Assembly: GCF_947490415.1 (NCBI RefSeq)
Contig: NZ_CANLGX010000006.1
Coordinates: 1 to 64,000, forward strand
Direction: 5' to 3'
DNA length: 64,000 nucleotides
Source of the DNA: an uncultured Eudoraea sp.
GTDB taxonomy: Bacteria > Bacteroidota > Bacteroidia > Flavobacteriales > Flavobacteriaceae
Shown here: piece after piece, positions 1 through 8,364 of the stretch
Position numbering within the stretch: the first letter of the stretch is position 1
Layout: every line of letters begins with the position of its first letter
Notes under the pieces: model-generated
Told to the model about the DNA's origin: nothing
Database searches by the model: none
Seen by the model: the letters and a program-made list of their open reading frames with translations, nothing else
Made by a program: the position numbers and the translations under genes

Positions 1-254
1 TCACTTAATGTTACCGTAGTAGCCGAACTAACTGTACCCGTAACTAATAAAGTTGGTAAATTTCCCCCAATATCTTCGTCATCTGAGCTATTTGCCGTGG
101 AGAAACCGACTGTAACACTTTGCCCAAAGCCATTCATTACCAAAAGCAAGAAAAGCCCTAAAAAAGAAATGCCTTTTAAAAGCTTCTTACTATAATCCCC
201 GACTAAAAATTTATTTTTAAGGTTTACACCCATAATTATCATCATTGAATTCAT
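1..254 (-). CDS. Secreted protein, N-terminal fragment (cut by window edge)
   Basis: The frame opens at 254 (alternative in-frame ATGs at 245, 242 and 233) and runs off the left edge without a stop, so only about 84 residues are visible. They hold a basic start, a long hydrophobic stretch (LLKGISFLGLFLLLV) and a likely cleavage after MNGFGQ, so export is probable. The mature start (SVTVGFSTANSSDDEDIGG, then alternating small and hydrophobic residues) resembles the first strands of a Calx-beta or Ig-like repeat, as in many large flavobacterial surface proteins. That family call is an inference from a short stretch; the full protein is outside the window. Confidence 0.6.
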   Translation of the reverse strand, partial: MNSMMIIMGVNLKNKFLVGDYSKKLLKGISFLGLFLLLVMNGFGQSVTVGFSTANSSDDEDIGGNLPTLLVTGTVSSATTVTLS

Positions 255-391
255 TAAAATTCAAACCATAGCAGTTAAGGCAGGTTAGGCAAAATAGGGA
301 ACCAATATTACTAAAAATGTAGTCTTCTGACTAATAAAAGGGCTTAAAACTGACTTTTTAGGTTGAAATACAAAATCTAAAGGTTTTTCTC

Positions 392-1276
392 CTAAGATAC
401 TACCGCCGAAGTAGCTTCAGCTGAAGGTTCAATTTTTTTAACCAGCCCTTGTAATACCTTTCCGGGACCTACTTCTGTAAAAAGCGTCGCCCCATCTGCA
501 ACCATATGTCGTACACTTTGTGTCCACTTAACCGGGGCTGTAAGTTGAGAGATCAGGTTTTGTTTAATTTCATCTACATTTACAACAGCCGTAGTTGTAA
601 CATTCTGATAAATAGGACAGCTAGGTTTACTAAAATTCGTATTTTCTATGGCTGCTGCCAATTCTTCCCTGGCAGGTTCCATCAAAGGTGAATGAAATGC
701 CCCGCCTACAGGCAATACCAGAGCCCTTCGGGCACCTGCCTCTTTTAATGCCACACATGCATGATTTACTGCTTCCAGTTCACCCGAAATAACTAATTGC
801 CCGGGGCAATTATAGTTTGCCGGAACAACAATACCTTCTGTTGCCTCACAAATTTTCTCCACCACCTCATCCTCTAAACCTAATACAACAGCCATGGTAC
901 TGGGAATTAGCTCACAGGCTTTTTGCATAGCCTTTGCCCTTTGAGAAACTAATAACAAGCCATCTTCAAAGCTCAACGCGCCATTAGATACCAATGCAGA
1001 AAATTCACCTAATGAATGTCCGGCAACCATATCCGGCTTAAAATCTTTTCCCATCATTTTTCCCAAAACAACCGAGTGTAAAAAAATAGCGGGCTGCGTA
1101 ACTTTTGTCTGTTTTAAGTCCTCAGCAGAACCCTCAAACATAATATCGGTAATTTTAAACCCAAGTATGTCATTGGCTTTTTCAAATAATTCCTGAGCCA
1201 AAGGAGATTTTTCATACATATCAAGTCCCATTCCGGAAAACTGTGCCCCTTGCCCGGGGAAAATAAATGCATTCAT
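392..1276 (-). CDS. fabD: Malonyl-CoA:ACP transacylase FabD
   Basis: Moves malonyl from CoA to acyl carrier protein to supply type II fatty-acid elongation in the cytoplasm. The 294-residue protein starts with the family motif FPGQGAQ (6-12), has the nucleophile elbow GHSLGE (Ser about 88), an SQRA arginine near 113 that should bind the malonyl carboxylate, and the catalytic His in GGAFHSP (about 197). Length is normal for FabD. I start at the ATG at 1276; the frame could reach a TTG at 1285, but family members begin at MNAFIFPGQG. A -7-like box lies just upstream at 1299-1306. The gene follows the carbonic-anhydrase-like gene by about 50 bp on the same strand and has no other fatty-acid genes beside it. 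Confidence 0.95.
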   Translation of the reverse strand: MNAFIFPGQGAQFSGMGLDMYEKSPLAQELFEKANDILGFKITDIMFEGSAEDLKQTKVTQPAIFLHSVVLGKMMGKDFKPDMVAGHSLGEFSALVSNGALSFEDGLLLVSQRAKAMQKACELIPSTMAVVLGLEDEVVEKICEATEGIVVPANYNCPGQLVISGELEAVNHACVALKEAGARRALVLPVGGAFHSPLMEPAREELAAAIENTNFSKPSCPIYQNVTTTAVVNVDEIKQNLISQLTAPVKWTQSVRHMVADGATLFTEVGPGKVLQGLVKKIEPSAEATSAVVS

Positions 1277-1298
1277 TTTAATCAATTTTTTGGTTGAA

Positions 1299-1306
1299 CA
1301 AAAATA
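1299..1306 (-). promoter_or_regulatory. Candidate -7 box for fabD
   Basis: On the minus strand this reads TATTTTTG, an exact match to the Bacteroidetes -7 consensus TAnnTTTG, 22 bp before the fabD ATG. No TTG is found at the usual -33 distance, so it is only a partial promoter match. Confidence 0.4.
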
Positions 1307-1327
1307 ATGATAATTGAGTTCTAATTG

Positions 1328-1843
1328 CTAATTTTCTTTAAACCAACCTGAATATTTTACATAATTATTGGCAATCCTGTCTATTTCGCCTGAACTCAAT
1401 TCCACACTGATATCCTTGATCTTTTTTGCCGGCATTCCGGCAAAGACAGACCCTGCCGGCACATGGGTTCCCGCGGTAACCACGGCGCCGGCCGCAATAA
1501 TACTGTTGCTTTCTACCACACAACCGTCCATGACTATACTGCCCATCCCTATTAATACATTATCCTTTAGGGTGCAGCCATGCACCAAAGCATTATGACC
1601 TATTGAAACGTTGTTCCCTATGGTGGTGGCAAATTTTTGATAAGTGCCGTGAATAACAGCTCCATCCTGCACATTAACTTTGTTCCCCATGGTGATATAA
1701 TTCACATCACCCCTTACTACAGCGTTAAACCAAATACTGCATTGGTCTCCCATCGTGACTTCTCCCACAATGGTGGCATTTTCTGCGATAAAACAATCCT
1801 CCCCTATCTGTGGTGTTTTACCGTTAACTGTTTTAATGATCAT
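1328..1843 (-). CDS. Gamma carbonic anhydrase family protein (left-handed beta-helix)
   Basis: A 171-residue protein made of hexapeptide repeats ([IV]-G-x-x-x-x), which fold as a left-handed parallel beta-helix and form trimers. Three histidines at about 65 (VIHG), 83 (IGHN) and 88 (VHGC) fit the metal ligands of the gamma-carbonic-anhydrase/YrdA/PaaY group; the RGD in VVRGDVN is also typical. Family members bind zinc or similar metals, and only some have proven carbonic anhydrase activity, so substrate and role are open. Starts with ATG at 1843. It lies between fabD and a two-component pair, all on the minus strand. Confidence 0.85.
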   Translation of the reverse strand: MIIKTVNGKTPQIGEDCFIAENATIVGEVTMGDQCSIWFNAVVRGDVNYITMGNKVNVQDGAVIHGTYQKFATTIGNNVSIGHNALVHGCTLKDNVLIGMGSIVMDGCVVESNSIIAAGAVVTAGTHVPAGSVFAGMPAKKIKDISVELSSGEIDRIANNYVKYSGWFKEN

Positions 1844-1884
1844 AACAACTAGTAATTTATAGGTACCGGTTAAAGTCCGGAAAG

Positions 1885-2616
1885 TTATTCAAAATACGAT
1901 AATAATTGTTTCTTTCTGGAAGCGGAAACCAATAATTCTTTTCCGTTGGATACGATTACACTCCCCCCTTTACCTTTTCTATATTTTATCACCTCATTTA
2001 CATTTACGAGATAAGACTTATGGATGCGGGCAAAAGGGAAATCGGTAAGTGCCTCTTCAAAGTACTTTAATGTCTTGCTTACCAGTAATTTTTTGTTTTC
2101 CAGATAGATTTCTGTGTAATTATCATCGGCCTTGCAATAGAGGATCTCGGATATATTTAGTACCTGAAAGCCGTCTTGTTGAGGCAGTGTTATTTTACCT
2201 TCCGCCTTATTCAGTTTAGACTTAAGAATCCGGTCCTCCAATGCATTTTCCTTTTCTTTTATTTCAGTCACATAGGAAACTGATTTAATAAGGTCATCTA
2301 TATTTATGGGCTTCATTAGGTAATATGCAGCGTGATTGTTCAAGGCTTCCAAAGCATATGAATTATAGGCCGTAACAAATACGGTTTCGAAGGATCTTTC
2401 CGGCAATTGATCCAATAGATCAAAGGCATTTCCAAAAGGCATTTCCACATCCAGGAAAACAACATCCGGCTGTGTTTGAGCAAGTAGTTCTAAACCTTCC
2501 TTTACACTAGCCGCCTCACCCAGTACATCTACATTTTTACAATATTTTGCCAGGTAATTACGCAGAATTTCCCTGCTGCTGCTTTCATCCTCAATAATAA
2601 CTGCCTTTAGCATCAT
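1885..2616 (-). CDS. LytTR-family response regulator
   Basis: Cytoplasmic transcription regulator of 243 residues. The receiver domain (about 3-120) has the acidic pair in IIEDE, the phospho-acceptor Asp at about 56 (VVFLDVEMP) and the conserved Lys in MKPI (about 107). A LytTR DNA-binding domain follows (about 140-243), with the typical ILYCKADDNYTEIYL and ARIHKSYLVNV blocks. Its ATG overlaps the TGA of the upstream histidine kinase by 4 nt (ATGA), so the two are translationally coupled and should form one signalling pair. The target genes cannot be read from the sequence. Confidence 0.93.
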   Translation of the reverse strand: MMLKAVIIEDESSSREILRNYLAKYCKNVDVLGEAASVKEGLELLAQTQPDVVFLDVEMPFGNAFDLLDQLPERSFETVFVTAYNSYALEALNNHAAYYLMKPINIDDLIKSVSYVTEIKEKENALEDRILKSKLNKAEGKITLPQQDGFQVLNISEILYCKADDNYTEIYLENKKLLVSKTLKYFEEALTDFPFARIHKSYLVNVNEVIKYRKGKGGSVIVSNGKELLVSASRKKQLLSYFE

Positions 2617-4565
2617 ACCACCTTCCTTAAAGTTAAGATTACCCGCGTGCCCGTAGCATCTTCGTTCAGGTCCTGCACGGAAACCGACACTTTATCTTTA
2701 TACATCGTATTGAGAATACCGATCCTCTTTTTAATATTCCCCATCCCTTTAGAATTTTGGGTTTTTTGATTACTCGTTTTTAACTCCCGTGACCTTTTTC
2801 TTCCGATCCCGTTATCGGAAATGCGGATTTCAATTATATCCCTTCCTTTTTGGGTCAATTCAATACTCAAGGTTCCCTTCTCTTCCTTATATCTAAGTCC
2901 GTGCCAAATGGCATTTTCTATATAAGGCTGAAGCAACATGGGAGGGATTTGGAAAGCCTCTGTATCTATTTGTTCATCCAAATTTATGGTATAATCAAAC
3001 TTCTCCGGAAAACGCGAATGTTCTAATTTCACATAAAGTTCAATGAGTTCCAATTCCCTTGACAGTGAAATAAAATCTTCTTCCGAGTTTTCCAGTACGG
3101 CCCTCATTAAAGTTGAGAATTCGCTTAAATACCGATTAGCACTACGTTCATCATTTTTGGCTATAAAATTATTTACCGAATTCAGAGCGTTAAATATAAA
3201 GTGCGGATTCATTTGGGAACGCAAAGACTTTAAGGCTAATAAGTTATTAGCCAACTGCTGTTGTCTGTTACTCCTGTAAAAAAAGTAGGCAGCGAGAGCA
3301 GTAAGCAACATTCCCACTACAAGAGAATAAATTATCCATTTTTGCCTTCTGTTGCTTTCCAGGGCCAGTTGTTGCTCGGTTAATGCCAGATCGTATTTAC
3401 TTTGTGAAAGTTCCCTTTCTTTTTCCAGGCCCGTAATTCTACCCTGACTAGCGGCAATTTCTCTGCTAAATCTCGAGGCCTGAGAAATTTCCTGTTCTTT
3501 TCGAAGATAAAGTGTATCTACTATTGCTACATATTTCTGATAGGTTTCAAAGGCTTTCGAAAAATCACCTTTATCCCTGTATACCTCAGAAAGTTTACGC
3601 GTAGCATCCTTTTGAACAATAAGGTCATTTTCACTATCCGCTTCTTTTATACTCTCCTCCAAATAGGGTATGGCTTCATCGTACTTATCCTGAGCGGCAT
3701 AGGCATTTGCTATCTTGTAGTTAATCCGTTGAGCCGTAATAGAATCCTTTTCAGCTTTAGCTCCTGCAGATTTTGCTGCCATCCCCGGCAGTGCCTGCAA
3801 TTCATTCAGACTTTTTTTTCTCAATTTTATTTCATCCTCATACTGATTTTTTCTATTGTAGAAATCTGCCACCTTTTCTTTTTCCTGAATAGCCCGTTGG
3901 GGAGCCTGCTGACTTGAAAGCTCCAATGAATTACCGTAATAACTTTCCGCTTCTTCAAGCCTGTTATCCTGGGCATAGGCATCCGCAATTTTAGAATTTA
4001 AGTCGGGTATTTTTGGGCTAACCTGATTTTTAACCGCTACTTTTAAACCTTCTTCATAATAGGCGATCGCCTTATTAGTTTCATCAAATCCCTTATAGAC
4101 ATCCCCTAATAGTTCATATAACCCAATTTTTTGATAAGGCACCAGGCCTTTTACTTCCTCAAGAGGATGCAATACTGTTGCCGCATTTTCATACTCTTGT
4201 AATTGAAGATAGGCCTTGCCAAGCAATAAAGCAGTTTTGGAGGTTTTATAGGCTTCCTGAGCATCCTCAAAATTAGAAATAGCGAGATCGTATTGTTTAT
4301 GATATTGATACACCTCCCCCAAATAAGTGAGCGCCAAGGCAAGTTCCTTCTTCCCGGGATTTTTGCCAAGACTACCAATTGCCTGTGCGATAAAATCAAT
4401 GCTTTTTGCAATATTGGCTTTCTTATAAAATTGCGCTGAATCTAAATAAACCAGATAGGAAGTTTCCCCTGAATCTTCTGCCTTCTTTTGCGGCTGAGAA
4501 TAGCCTACAAAAAGAGCAAGATAAAAAGCCATAAACAGGTACCTCTTCTTTTGCATGATTTGCAT
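2613..4565 (-). CDS. TPR-containing LytS-type sensor histidine kinase
   Basis: A 650-residue kinase. Residues 1-23 look like a signal peptide, followed by TPR-like repeats (about 35-350: CPYQ-type helices such as ALALTYLGEVYQYHKQYDLA) that would sit in the periplasm, a coiled coil (about 350-400), one membrane helix (about 405-425) and a cytoplasmic kinase part. The phospho-accepting His lies in QMNPHFIFNALNS (about 455), which places it in the His_kinase/LytS family that pairs with LytTR regulators; the N-box (PYIENAIWHG) and a G-box (DNGIGRKR) of the ATPase domain follow. It is co-transcribed with the regulator gene downstream. The signal is unknown; TPR sensors of this type bind protein or peptide partners. 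Confidence 0.93.
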   Translation of the reverse strand: MQIMQKKRYLFMAFYLALFVGYSQPQKKAEDSGETSYLVYLDSAQFYKKANIAKSIDFIAQAIGSLGKNPGKKELALALTYLGEVYQYHKQYDLAISNFEDAQEAYKTSKTALLLGKAYLQLQEYENAATVLHPLEEVKGLVPYQKIGLYELLGDVYKGFDETNKAIAYYEEGLKVAVKNQVSPKIPDLNSKIADAYAQDNRLEEAESYYGNSLELSSQQAPQRAIQEKEKVADFYNRKNQYEDEIKLRKKSLNELQALPGMAAKSAGAKAEKDSITAQRINYKIANAYAAQDKYDEAIPYLEESIKEADSENDLIVQKDATRKLSEVYRDKGDFSKAFETYQKYVAIVDTLYLRKEQEISQASRFSREIAASQGRITGLEKERELSQSKYDLALTEQQLALESNRRQKWIIYSLVVGMLLTALAAYFFYRSNRQQQLANNLLALKSLRSQMNPHFIFNALNSVNNFIAKNDERSANRYLSEFSTLMRAVLENSEEDFISLSRELELIELYVKLEHSRFPEKFDYTINLDEQIDTEAFQIPPMLLQPYIENAIWHGLRYKEEKGTLSIELTQKGRDIIEIRISDNGIGRKRSRELKTSNQKTQNSKGMGNIKKRIGILNTMYKDKVSVSVQDLNEDATGTRVILTLRKVV

Positions 4566-4710
4566 TTATAAGGATAAACTTACTTGATTTATACGGTATT
4601 AAAAAATGCCCTCATTTCAAATCCTGGTCCGTTTATCCCTGAATAATAAGCTTTACGCAATCATTGTGCCGGTTCACTCAACCAGGGGGTCGTTTTGCTC
4701 ATTCCTTATT

Positions 4711-4739
4711 TTTTGAGAAAAAGTTCGGACCTACATTTA
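4711..4739 (+). promoter_or_regulatory. Possible promoter of the VWA gene
   Basis: TTTTG (4711-4715), a 16-bp gap and TACATTTA (4732-4739) resemble the Bacteroidetes promoter TTG-N17-23-TAnnTTTG with one mismatch in the -7 box and a spacer one base short. It lies 29 bp before the ATG at 4769. Confidence 0.35.
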
Positions 4740-4768
4740 GCTAATAATTATCATTAAAAAATTACATC

Positions 4769-5944
4769 ATGAAAAATTTAAAACACACTATTGGTCTTAT
4801 ATTTTTAACTCTGACTCTTGGCACGGCATTCGGTTATGCCCCACGAAACAAGGAGGAAATAAATAACTCCGGGATAGAAAAATTTTTAATTGACAAAAAA
4901 GGCAAGGACAACAACGCTGTAAAAATAGCACTACTGTTGGATACAAGTAATAGTATGGACGGGTTAATTAATCAGGCCAAAGCACAACTATGGGATATTG
5001 TGAATCAGTTCTCTTATGCAAAATGTGGTAATGGGCACAGGCCTAATCTTCAGATTGCACTATACCAATATGGAAATGACGGACTTTCTTCAAGGGAAGG
5101 CTATATTCAACAGGTTATCGGATTCAGCAGCGATCTGGATGAGATTTCTGAAAAGCTTTTTTCACTAAGCACCAATGGCGGAGAAGAATACTGTGGTGAA
5201 GTTATTCAAACCTCCCTACGTCAATTAGACTGGGGTAAAAATCCTGATAATTTAAAAATGATATTTATCGCAGGAAATGAGCCTTTTACTCAGGGGAAAC
5301 TTAATTACAGGGATGCCGTGACTAATGCCAGAGAAAAAGAGATCATTGTGAACACCATATTTTGCGGTAACTATCAGCAAGGTATTAACACGGATTGGAA
5401 AAAGGGAGCTACCCTCACCGGTGGAGAATATATGGCAATAGATCATAATAAACAGATTGTTCATATAAATACTCCCTATGATGATGTTATCATTAAACTA
5501 AATTCAAAATTGAACAGCACCTATATCTCCTATGGTGCCATGGGAAATAGAAAACTGGAATTACAGTCACAACAAGACAGCAACGCTATGGAGCTGGAAG
5601 AGGCTGTAGCCGTCAAGCGGGCAGTTAGTAAAAGTTCAGGGATGTATAAGAATTCGTCATGGGATTTGATAGATGCATCGGAGGAGGATGAATTTGATGT
5701 ATCAGCAATAAAAAAAGAGGCATTACCCAAAGCACTAAGAGATAAGTCGAAGGCAGAACTTACTTCATTCATAGGTAAGAAAAAGTCCGAAAGAAAAAGG
5801 ATTCAAAAAGAAATACAGGAACTAAATGCCAAACGGGAAATCTATATTAGCAAGCATGCCCAACAGGAAAAAGGAGAGCTTGAAAATGCAATGTTAAATG
5901 CCATAAAAAGACAGGCTGCAAGGAAAAGTTTTAAATGGGAATAA
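4769..5944 (+). CDS. Secreted VWA-domain protein
   Basis: 391 residues with an N-terminal signal peptide (about 1-23, ending FGYA) and a von Willebrand A domain (about 50-250). The metal-binding MIDAS motif DTSNS begins at Asp 58 (ALLLDTSNSM). The last 60 residues are rich in Lys, Glu and Arg and should form a coiled coil (KKKSERKRIQKEIQELNAK). VWA domains bind protein partners through a divalent metal; here the location should be the periplasm or outside. The gene stands alone between divergent and convergent neighbours, so context gives no function. No enzyme motif is visible. Confidence 0.8.
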   Translation: MKNLKHTIGLIFLTLTLGTAFGYAPRNKEEINNSGIEKFLIDKKGKDNNAVKIALLLDTSNSMDGLINQAKAQLWDIVNQFSYAKCGNGHRPNLQIALYQYGNDGLSSREGYIQQVIGFSSDLDEISEKLFSLSTNGGEEYCGEVIQTSLRQLDWGKNPDNLKMIFIAGNEPFTQGKLNYRDAVTNAREKEIIVNTIFCGNYQQGINTDWKKGATLTGGEYMAIDHNKQIVHINTPYDDVIIKLNSKLNSTYISYGAMGNRKLELQSQQDSNAMELEEAVAVKRAVSKSSGMYKNSSWDLIDASEEDEFDVSAIKKEALPKALRDKSKAELTSFIGKKKSERKRIQKEIQELNAKREIYISKHAQQEKGELENAMLNAIKRQAARKSFKWE

Positions 5945-5964
5945 ACTAAAGTTGTACTAATTAT

Positions 5965-6004
5965 TAAAAGTGGGTTTAGCAGAATACGTTGTTAAGCCCA
6001 TTTT
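5965..6004. terminator. Bidirectional terminator between convergent genes
   Basis: An inverted repeat of about 13 bp (AAAGTGGGTTTA against TAAGCCCATTTTT, two G-U pairs) is flanked by A and T runs. It sits between the ends of the VWA gene and the PorP-like gene, and can serve both strands. Confidence 0.6.
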
Positions 6005-6999
6005 TAATTTGCAGATGGACAGAAACAGTCGTATCTGTTTTCCCTGGCAGGTCCAAAGTCATAACCCAGGGTAATCTGGTGAAACCCTCCGTTATCTAAT
6101 CTAATATCTCCGGATTGGTAAGAATAATTATAGGAAAACATAAATCTGTTATAATTAATGCCCACGATTGGAGTAAACAATTGAAGTCTCTGTTCACCAA
6201 GAGTGCCATCAACCTGGAATTGGGCACCATCAAAACTTCTTCTGTATGAGAGACCTGCCCAAATAGTACCGAAGCCTAATTCTCTATAAACCTTGGCATT
6301 GATATCCACGGTTTTCTCTTCGGTAAATTCTGTTAATTGAAAAAGAACCGAAGGTTCAATCTTCCACAAGTTTTTACCAAAGATATAGCCAGCATTAATT
6401 AAATACCTTCTTAAATTATCAAATTCAATAGCTGTATAAAGGTCTCGTCCGGTACCCAAAAGATTTAAGACTGCGAAATTTGCATAGAATTCCATATAGT
6501 TATAGGACATGCCTAAATCTATATTAAAATAACCAACACTATTTTTTCCGCCCGTTATTATAGGATCAGGGATAACCGACCTGAATTCTGATTCATCAAG
6601 ACTACTTTGAATAAAACCTGCACTCAACCCGAATGACAACTGATTTAATATCCTGATTTCCGGTCCTAACTGCAAATGATGCGCATAAGTAAGTTTTGCT
6701 CCCGTTTGAGAGTGATAGCCATTGGCATCATTAAAAATGATAACCCCTACTCCGCTTGAACTCTCGGGAATCCTGTAATTTGCGCTAAGTGTCTGTAAAC
6801 TTGGAGCCTCATCCACACTAAACCATTGTTTTCTGGCCGTGAGTCTTATTTTACCACCCTCGCTAATACCTGCCATAGAGGGGAATACTAAATAGTAATT
6901 GTCGGCTAAATAATCAAAATACACAGGAACACCCTCCTGAGCGGTCAAAGAGCTGGAAAAAGCTACAGAGGCTAACAAAATCAACAGGAGTTTTTTCAT
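6004..6999 (-). CDS. PorP/SprF-family type IX secretion system outer-membrane protein
   Basis: 331 residues with a signal peptide (cleaved after SSLTAQ). The start EGVPVYFDYLADNYYLVFPSMAGI and the following TARKQW block match the PorP/SprF family (Bacteroidetes T9SS membrane proteins), in which an outer-membrane beta-barrel follows; the alternating aromatic and polar strands up to GFHQITLGYDFG fit a barrel. PorP/SprF paralogues usually sit next to the large adhesin they help to export or anchor. No such adhesin gene adjoins this one, so the client is unknown. A good promoter lies upstream (7033-7062). Confidence 0.88.
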   Translation of the reverse strand: MKKLLLILLASVAFSSSLTAQEGVPVYFDYLADNYYLVFPSMAGISEGGKIRLTARKQWFSVDEAPSLQTLSANYRIPESSSGVGVIIFNDANGYHSQTGAKLTYAHHLQLGPEIRILNQLSFGLSAGFIQSSLDESEFRSVIPDPIITGGKNSVGYFNIDLGMSYNYMEFYANFAVLNLLGTGRDLYTAIEFDNLRRYLINAGYIFGKNLWKIEPSVLFQLTEFTEEKTVDINAKVYRELGFGTIWAGLSYRRSFDGAQFQVDGTLGEQRLQLFTPIVGINYNRFMFSYNYSYQSGDIRLDNGGFHQITLGYDFGPARENRYDCFCPSAN

Positions 7000-7032
7000 T
7001 TAAGAATAGGGCGTGATTATTGAAGTTTAGGT

Positions 7033-7062
7033 CAAATATAAAGTATAACGGATGAAATACAA
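7033..7062 (-). promoter_or_regulatory. Promoter of the PorP-like gene
   Basis: On the minus strand TTG (7062-7060), a 19-bp spacer and TATATTTG (7040-7033) match the Bacteroidetes consensus TTG-N17-23-TAnnTTTG in all fixed positions. It lies 33 bp before the ATG at 6999. Confidence 0.65.
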
Positions 7063-7097
7063 CATTATTATATATGCGTAGGAAGGGAAAATGGTTG

Positions 7098-7105
7098 TAT
7101 TTTTG
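7098..7105 (+). promoter_or_regulatory. Candidate -7 box that decides the Nfu start
   Basis: TATTTTTG matches TAnnTTTG exactly and lies 15 bp before the ATG at 7121. An in-frame ATG at 7091 lies upstream of this box, so it would not be in a transcript from here. No -33 TTG is evident. Confidence 0.45.
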
Positions 7106-7120
7106 CAGAAAACAAATACC

Positions 7121-8023
7121 ATGAAAGAATACGTTATTACAGTAGTAGAAACCAATAACCCGGCCATTTTAAAATTTGAGGCTAATCATTTTCTAACCAA
7201 TGGTAGTAATTTCGAATTCAAGAATATAGATGATGCCAAAAATTCTCCGCTGGCTCAGCAATTATTTTACCTTCCATTTATAAAGACAGTATATATTTCG
7301 GGGAATTTCATAGCCCTGGAACGCTTTGACATTGTAGATTGGCCATCAGTTAAGGACGAGGTGGCACAACAGTTGGTTGAATATTTAAACGCCGGGGAAC
7401 CTATTGTTAATGAAGAAGAAGATAACAAGAAAGTAGCTGTTACCATATATGCCGAAATCACTCCAAATCCGGCCGTGATGAAATTCGTTGCAAATAGGAA
7501 AATAGTTCCTGCTATGTTTGAATTTAAAAATCTTGATGAAGCAAAAGGCTCTGACATGGCCAAAAAGTTATTTCATCTACCTTATGTTAAAGAGGTTTTT
7601 ATGGATGAAAACTATGTTTCCATAACGAAATACGATGCTGCAAGCTGGGATGAGATTACCATGGAGCTCCGGGAATTGATCCGGAATTTTATTGCCGATG
7701 GAAATGAAGTAGTCTCCAGTGAAGAAGTTGCTGTTAAATCTATAGCCACATCTAATCCAAATACAGAGAACGAAACAATAGATGATACCTCCCAGGAGAT
7801 CATTGACATTCTGGAAGAATATGTAAAACCAGCTGTTGCCAGCGATGGCGGAAATATACTTTTTCAGTCTTATGAGAAAGAGAGTAAAACAGTAAATGTT
7901 ATTCTCCAGGGTGCCTGTAGCGGATGTCCTTCTTCTACCTATACCCTGAAAAATGGTATTGAAACCATGTTAAAAAATATGATGGGAGATAAGGTGTCTG
8001 AAGTGGTTGCTTTAAACGGATAA
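7121..8023 (+). CDS. NifU/Nfu-family iron-sulfur carrier with duplicated N-domain
   Basis: About 300 residues. Two consecutive Nfu N-terminal domains are visible (about 1-90 and about 105-200): both carry NPA[IV][ML]KF, FEFKN[IL]D[ED]AK and a KLF/QLF-LP[FY][IV]K block. A NifU C-terminal domain follows (about 220-300) with GACSGCP, whose cysteines (about 266 and 269) bridge a 4Fe-4S cluster between two subunits. Nfu proteins accept clusters from the SUF/ISC machinery and pass them to target enzymes in the cytoplasm. The usual bacterial or mitochondrial protein has at most one N-domain. I prefer the ATG at 7121 over 7091 because a -7 box lies between them. Confidence 0.92.
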   Translation: MKEYVITVVETNNPAILKFEANHFLTNGSNFEFKNIDDAKNSPLAQQLFYLPFIKTVYISGNFIALERFDIVDWPSVKDEVAQQLVEYLNAGEPIVNEEEDNKKVAVTIYAEITPNPAVMKFVANRKIVPAMFEFKNLDEAKGSDMAKKLFHLPYVKEVFMDENYVSITKYDAASWDEITMELRELIRNFIADGNEVVSSEEVAVKSIATSNPNTENETIDDTSQEIIDILEEYVKPAVASDGGNILFQSYEKESKTVNVILQGACSGCPSSTYTLKNGIETMLKNMMGDKVSEVVALNG

Positions 8024-8091
8024 ATTCAGCTGAAGTTGTTGTTCCCTAGCTTTTAATTTGCTACCTTAACGTACAACTAAAAAGAAGTATT

Positions 8092-8292
8092 ATGTCAGTT
8101 TTAAAAGTTATTGAATTACTAGCAAACTCAAATGAAAGCTGGGAAGACGCTGCTAAAAATGCGGTTACTCATGCTTCCAAATCTGTTAATAATATACGTT
8201 CCGTATATGTAAGTGAACAAAGTGCTACTGTTAAAGATGGTAAAATAGACGACTATCGCGTAAATGTTAAAATCACTTTTGAAGTTAAGTAA
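8092..8292 (+). CDS. Dodecin-family flavin-binding protein
   Basis: 66 residues, the usual size for dodecin, which assembles into a hollow dodecamer that stores or buffers flavin. It shows the typical beginning VLKVIELLANS, the flavin-stacking Trp in SWEDAAKNAV, and the C-terminal strand DYRVNVKITFEVK. It follows the Nfu gene by 68 bp and ends just before a strong terminator, so it may be co-transcribed with it or have its own promoter. Confidence 0.92.
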   Translation: MSVLKVIELLANSNESWEDAAKNAVTHASKSVNNIRSVYVSEQSATVKDGKIDDYRVNVKITFEVK

Positions 8293-8310
8293 TGAGTCTG
8301 AAAAAAATTA

Positions 8311-8331
8311 AAAGCGCCTTTATGGCGCTTT
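8311..8331 (+). terminator. Rho-independent terminator after dodecin
   Basis: An 8-bp perfect stem (AAAGCGCC / GGCGCTTT) with loop TTTAT is followed by a T run, 19 bp after the dodecin stop codon. Confidence 0.85.
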
Positions 8332-8364
8332 TTTTATGCTCTTTAATTAGTAGTAACTTTGTCT

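Noticed and set aside
4566-4768. RNA gene or riboswitch in the gap between the kinase and VWA genes
   Set aside because: I see no conserved RNA structure; only a partial promoter before the VWA gene.
7091-7120. Upstream ATG for the Nfu protein
   Set aside because: A TAnnTTTG box lies between it and the ATG at 7121, and homologous domains begin at MKEYVI.
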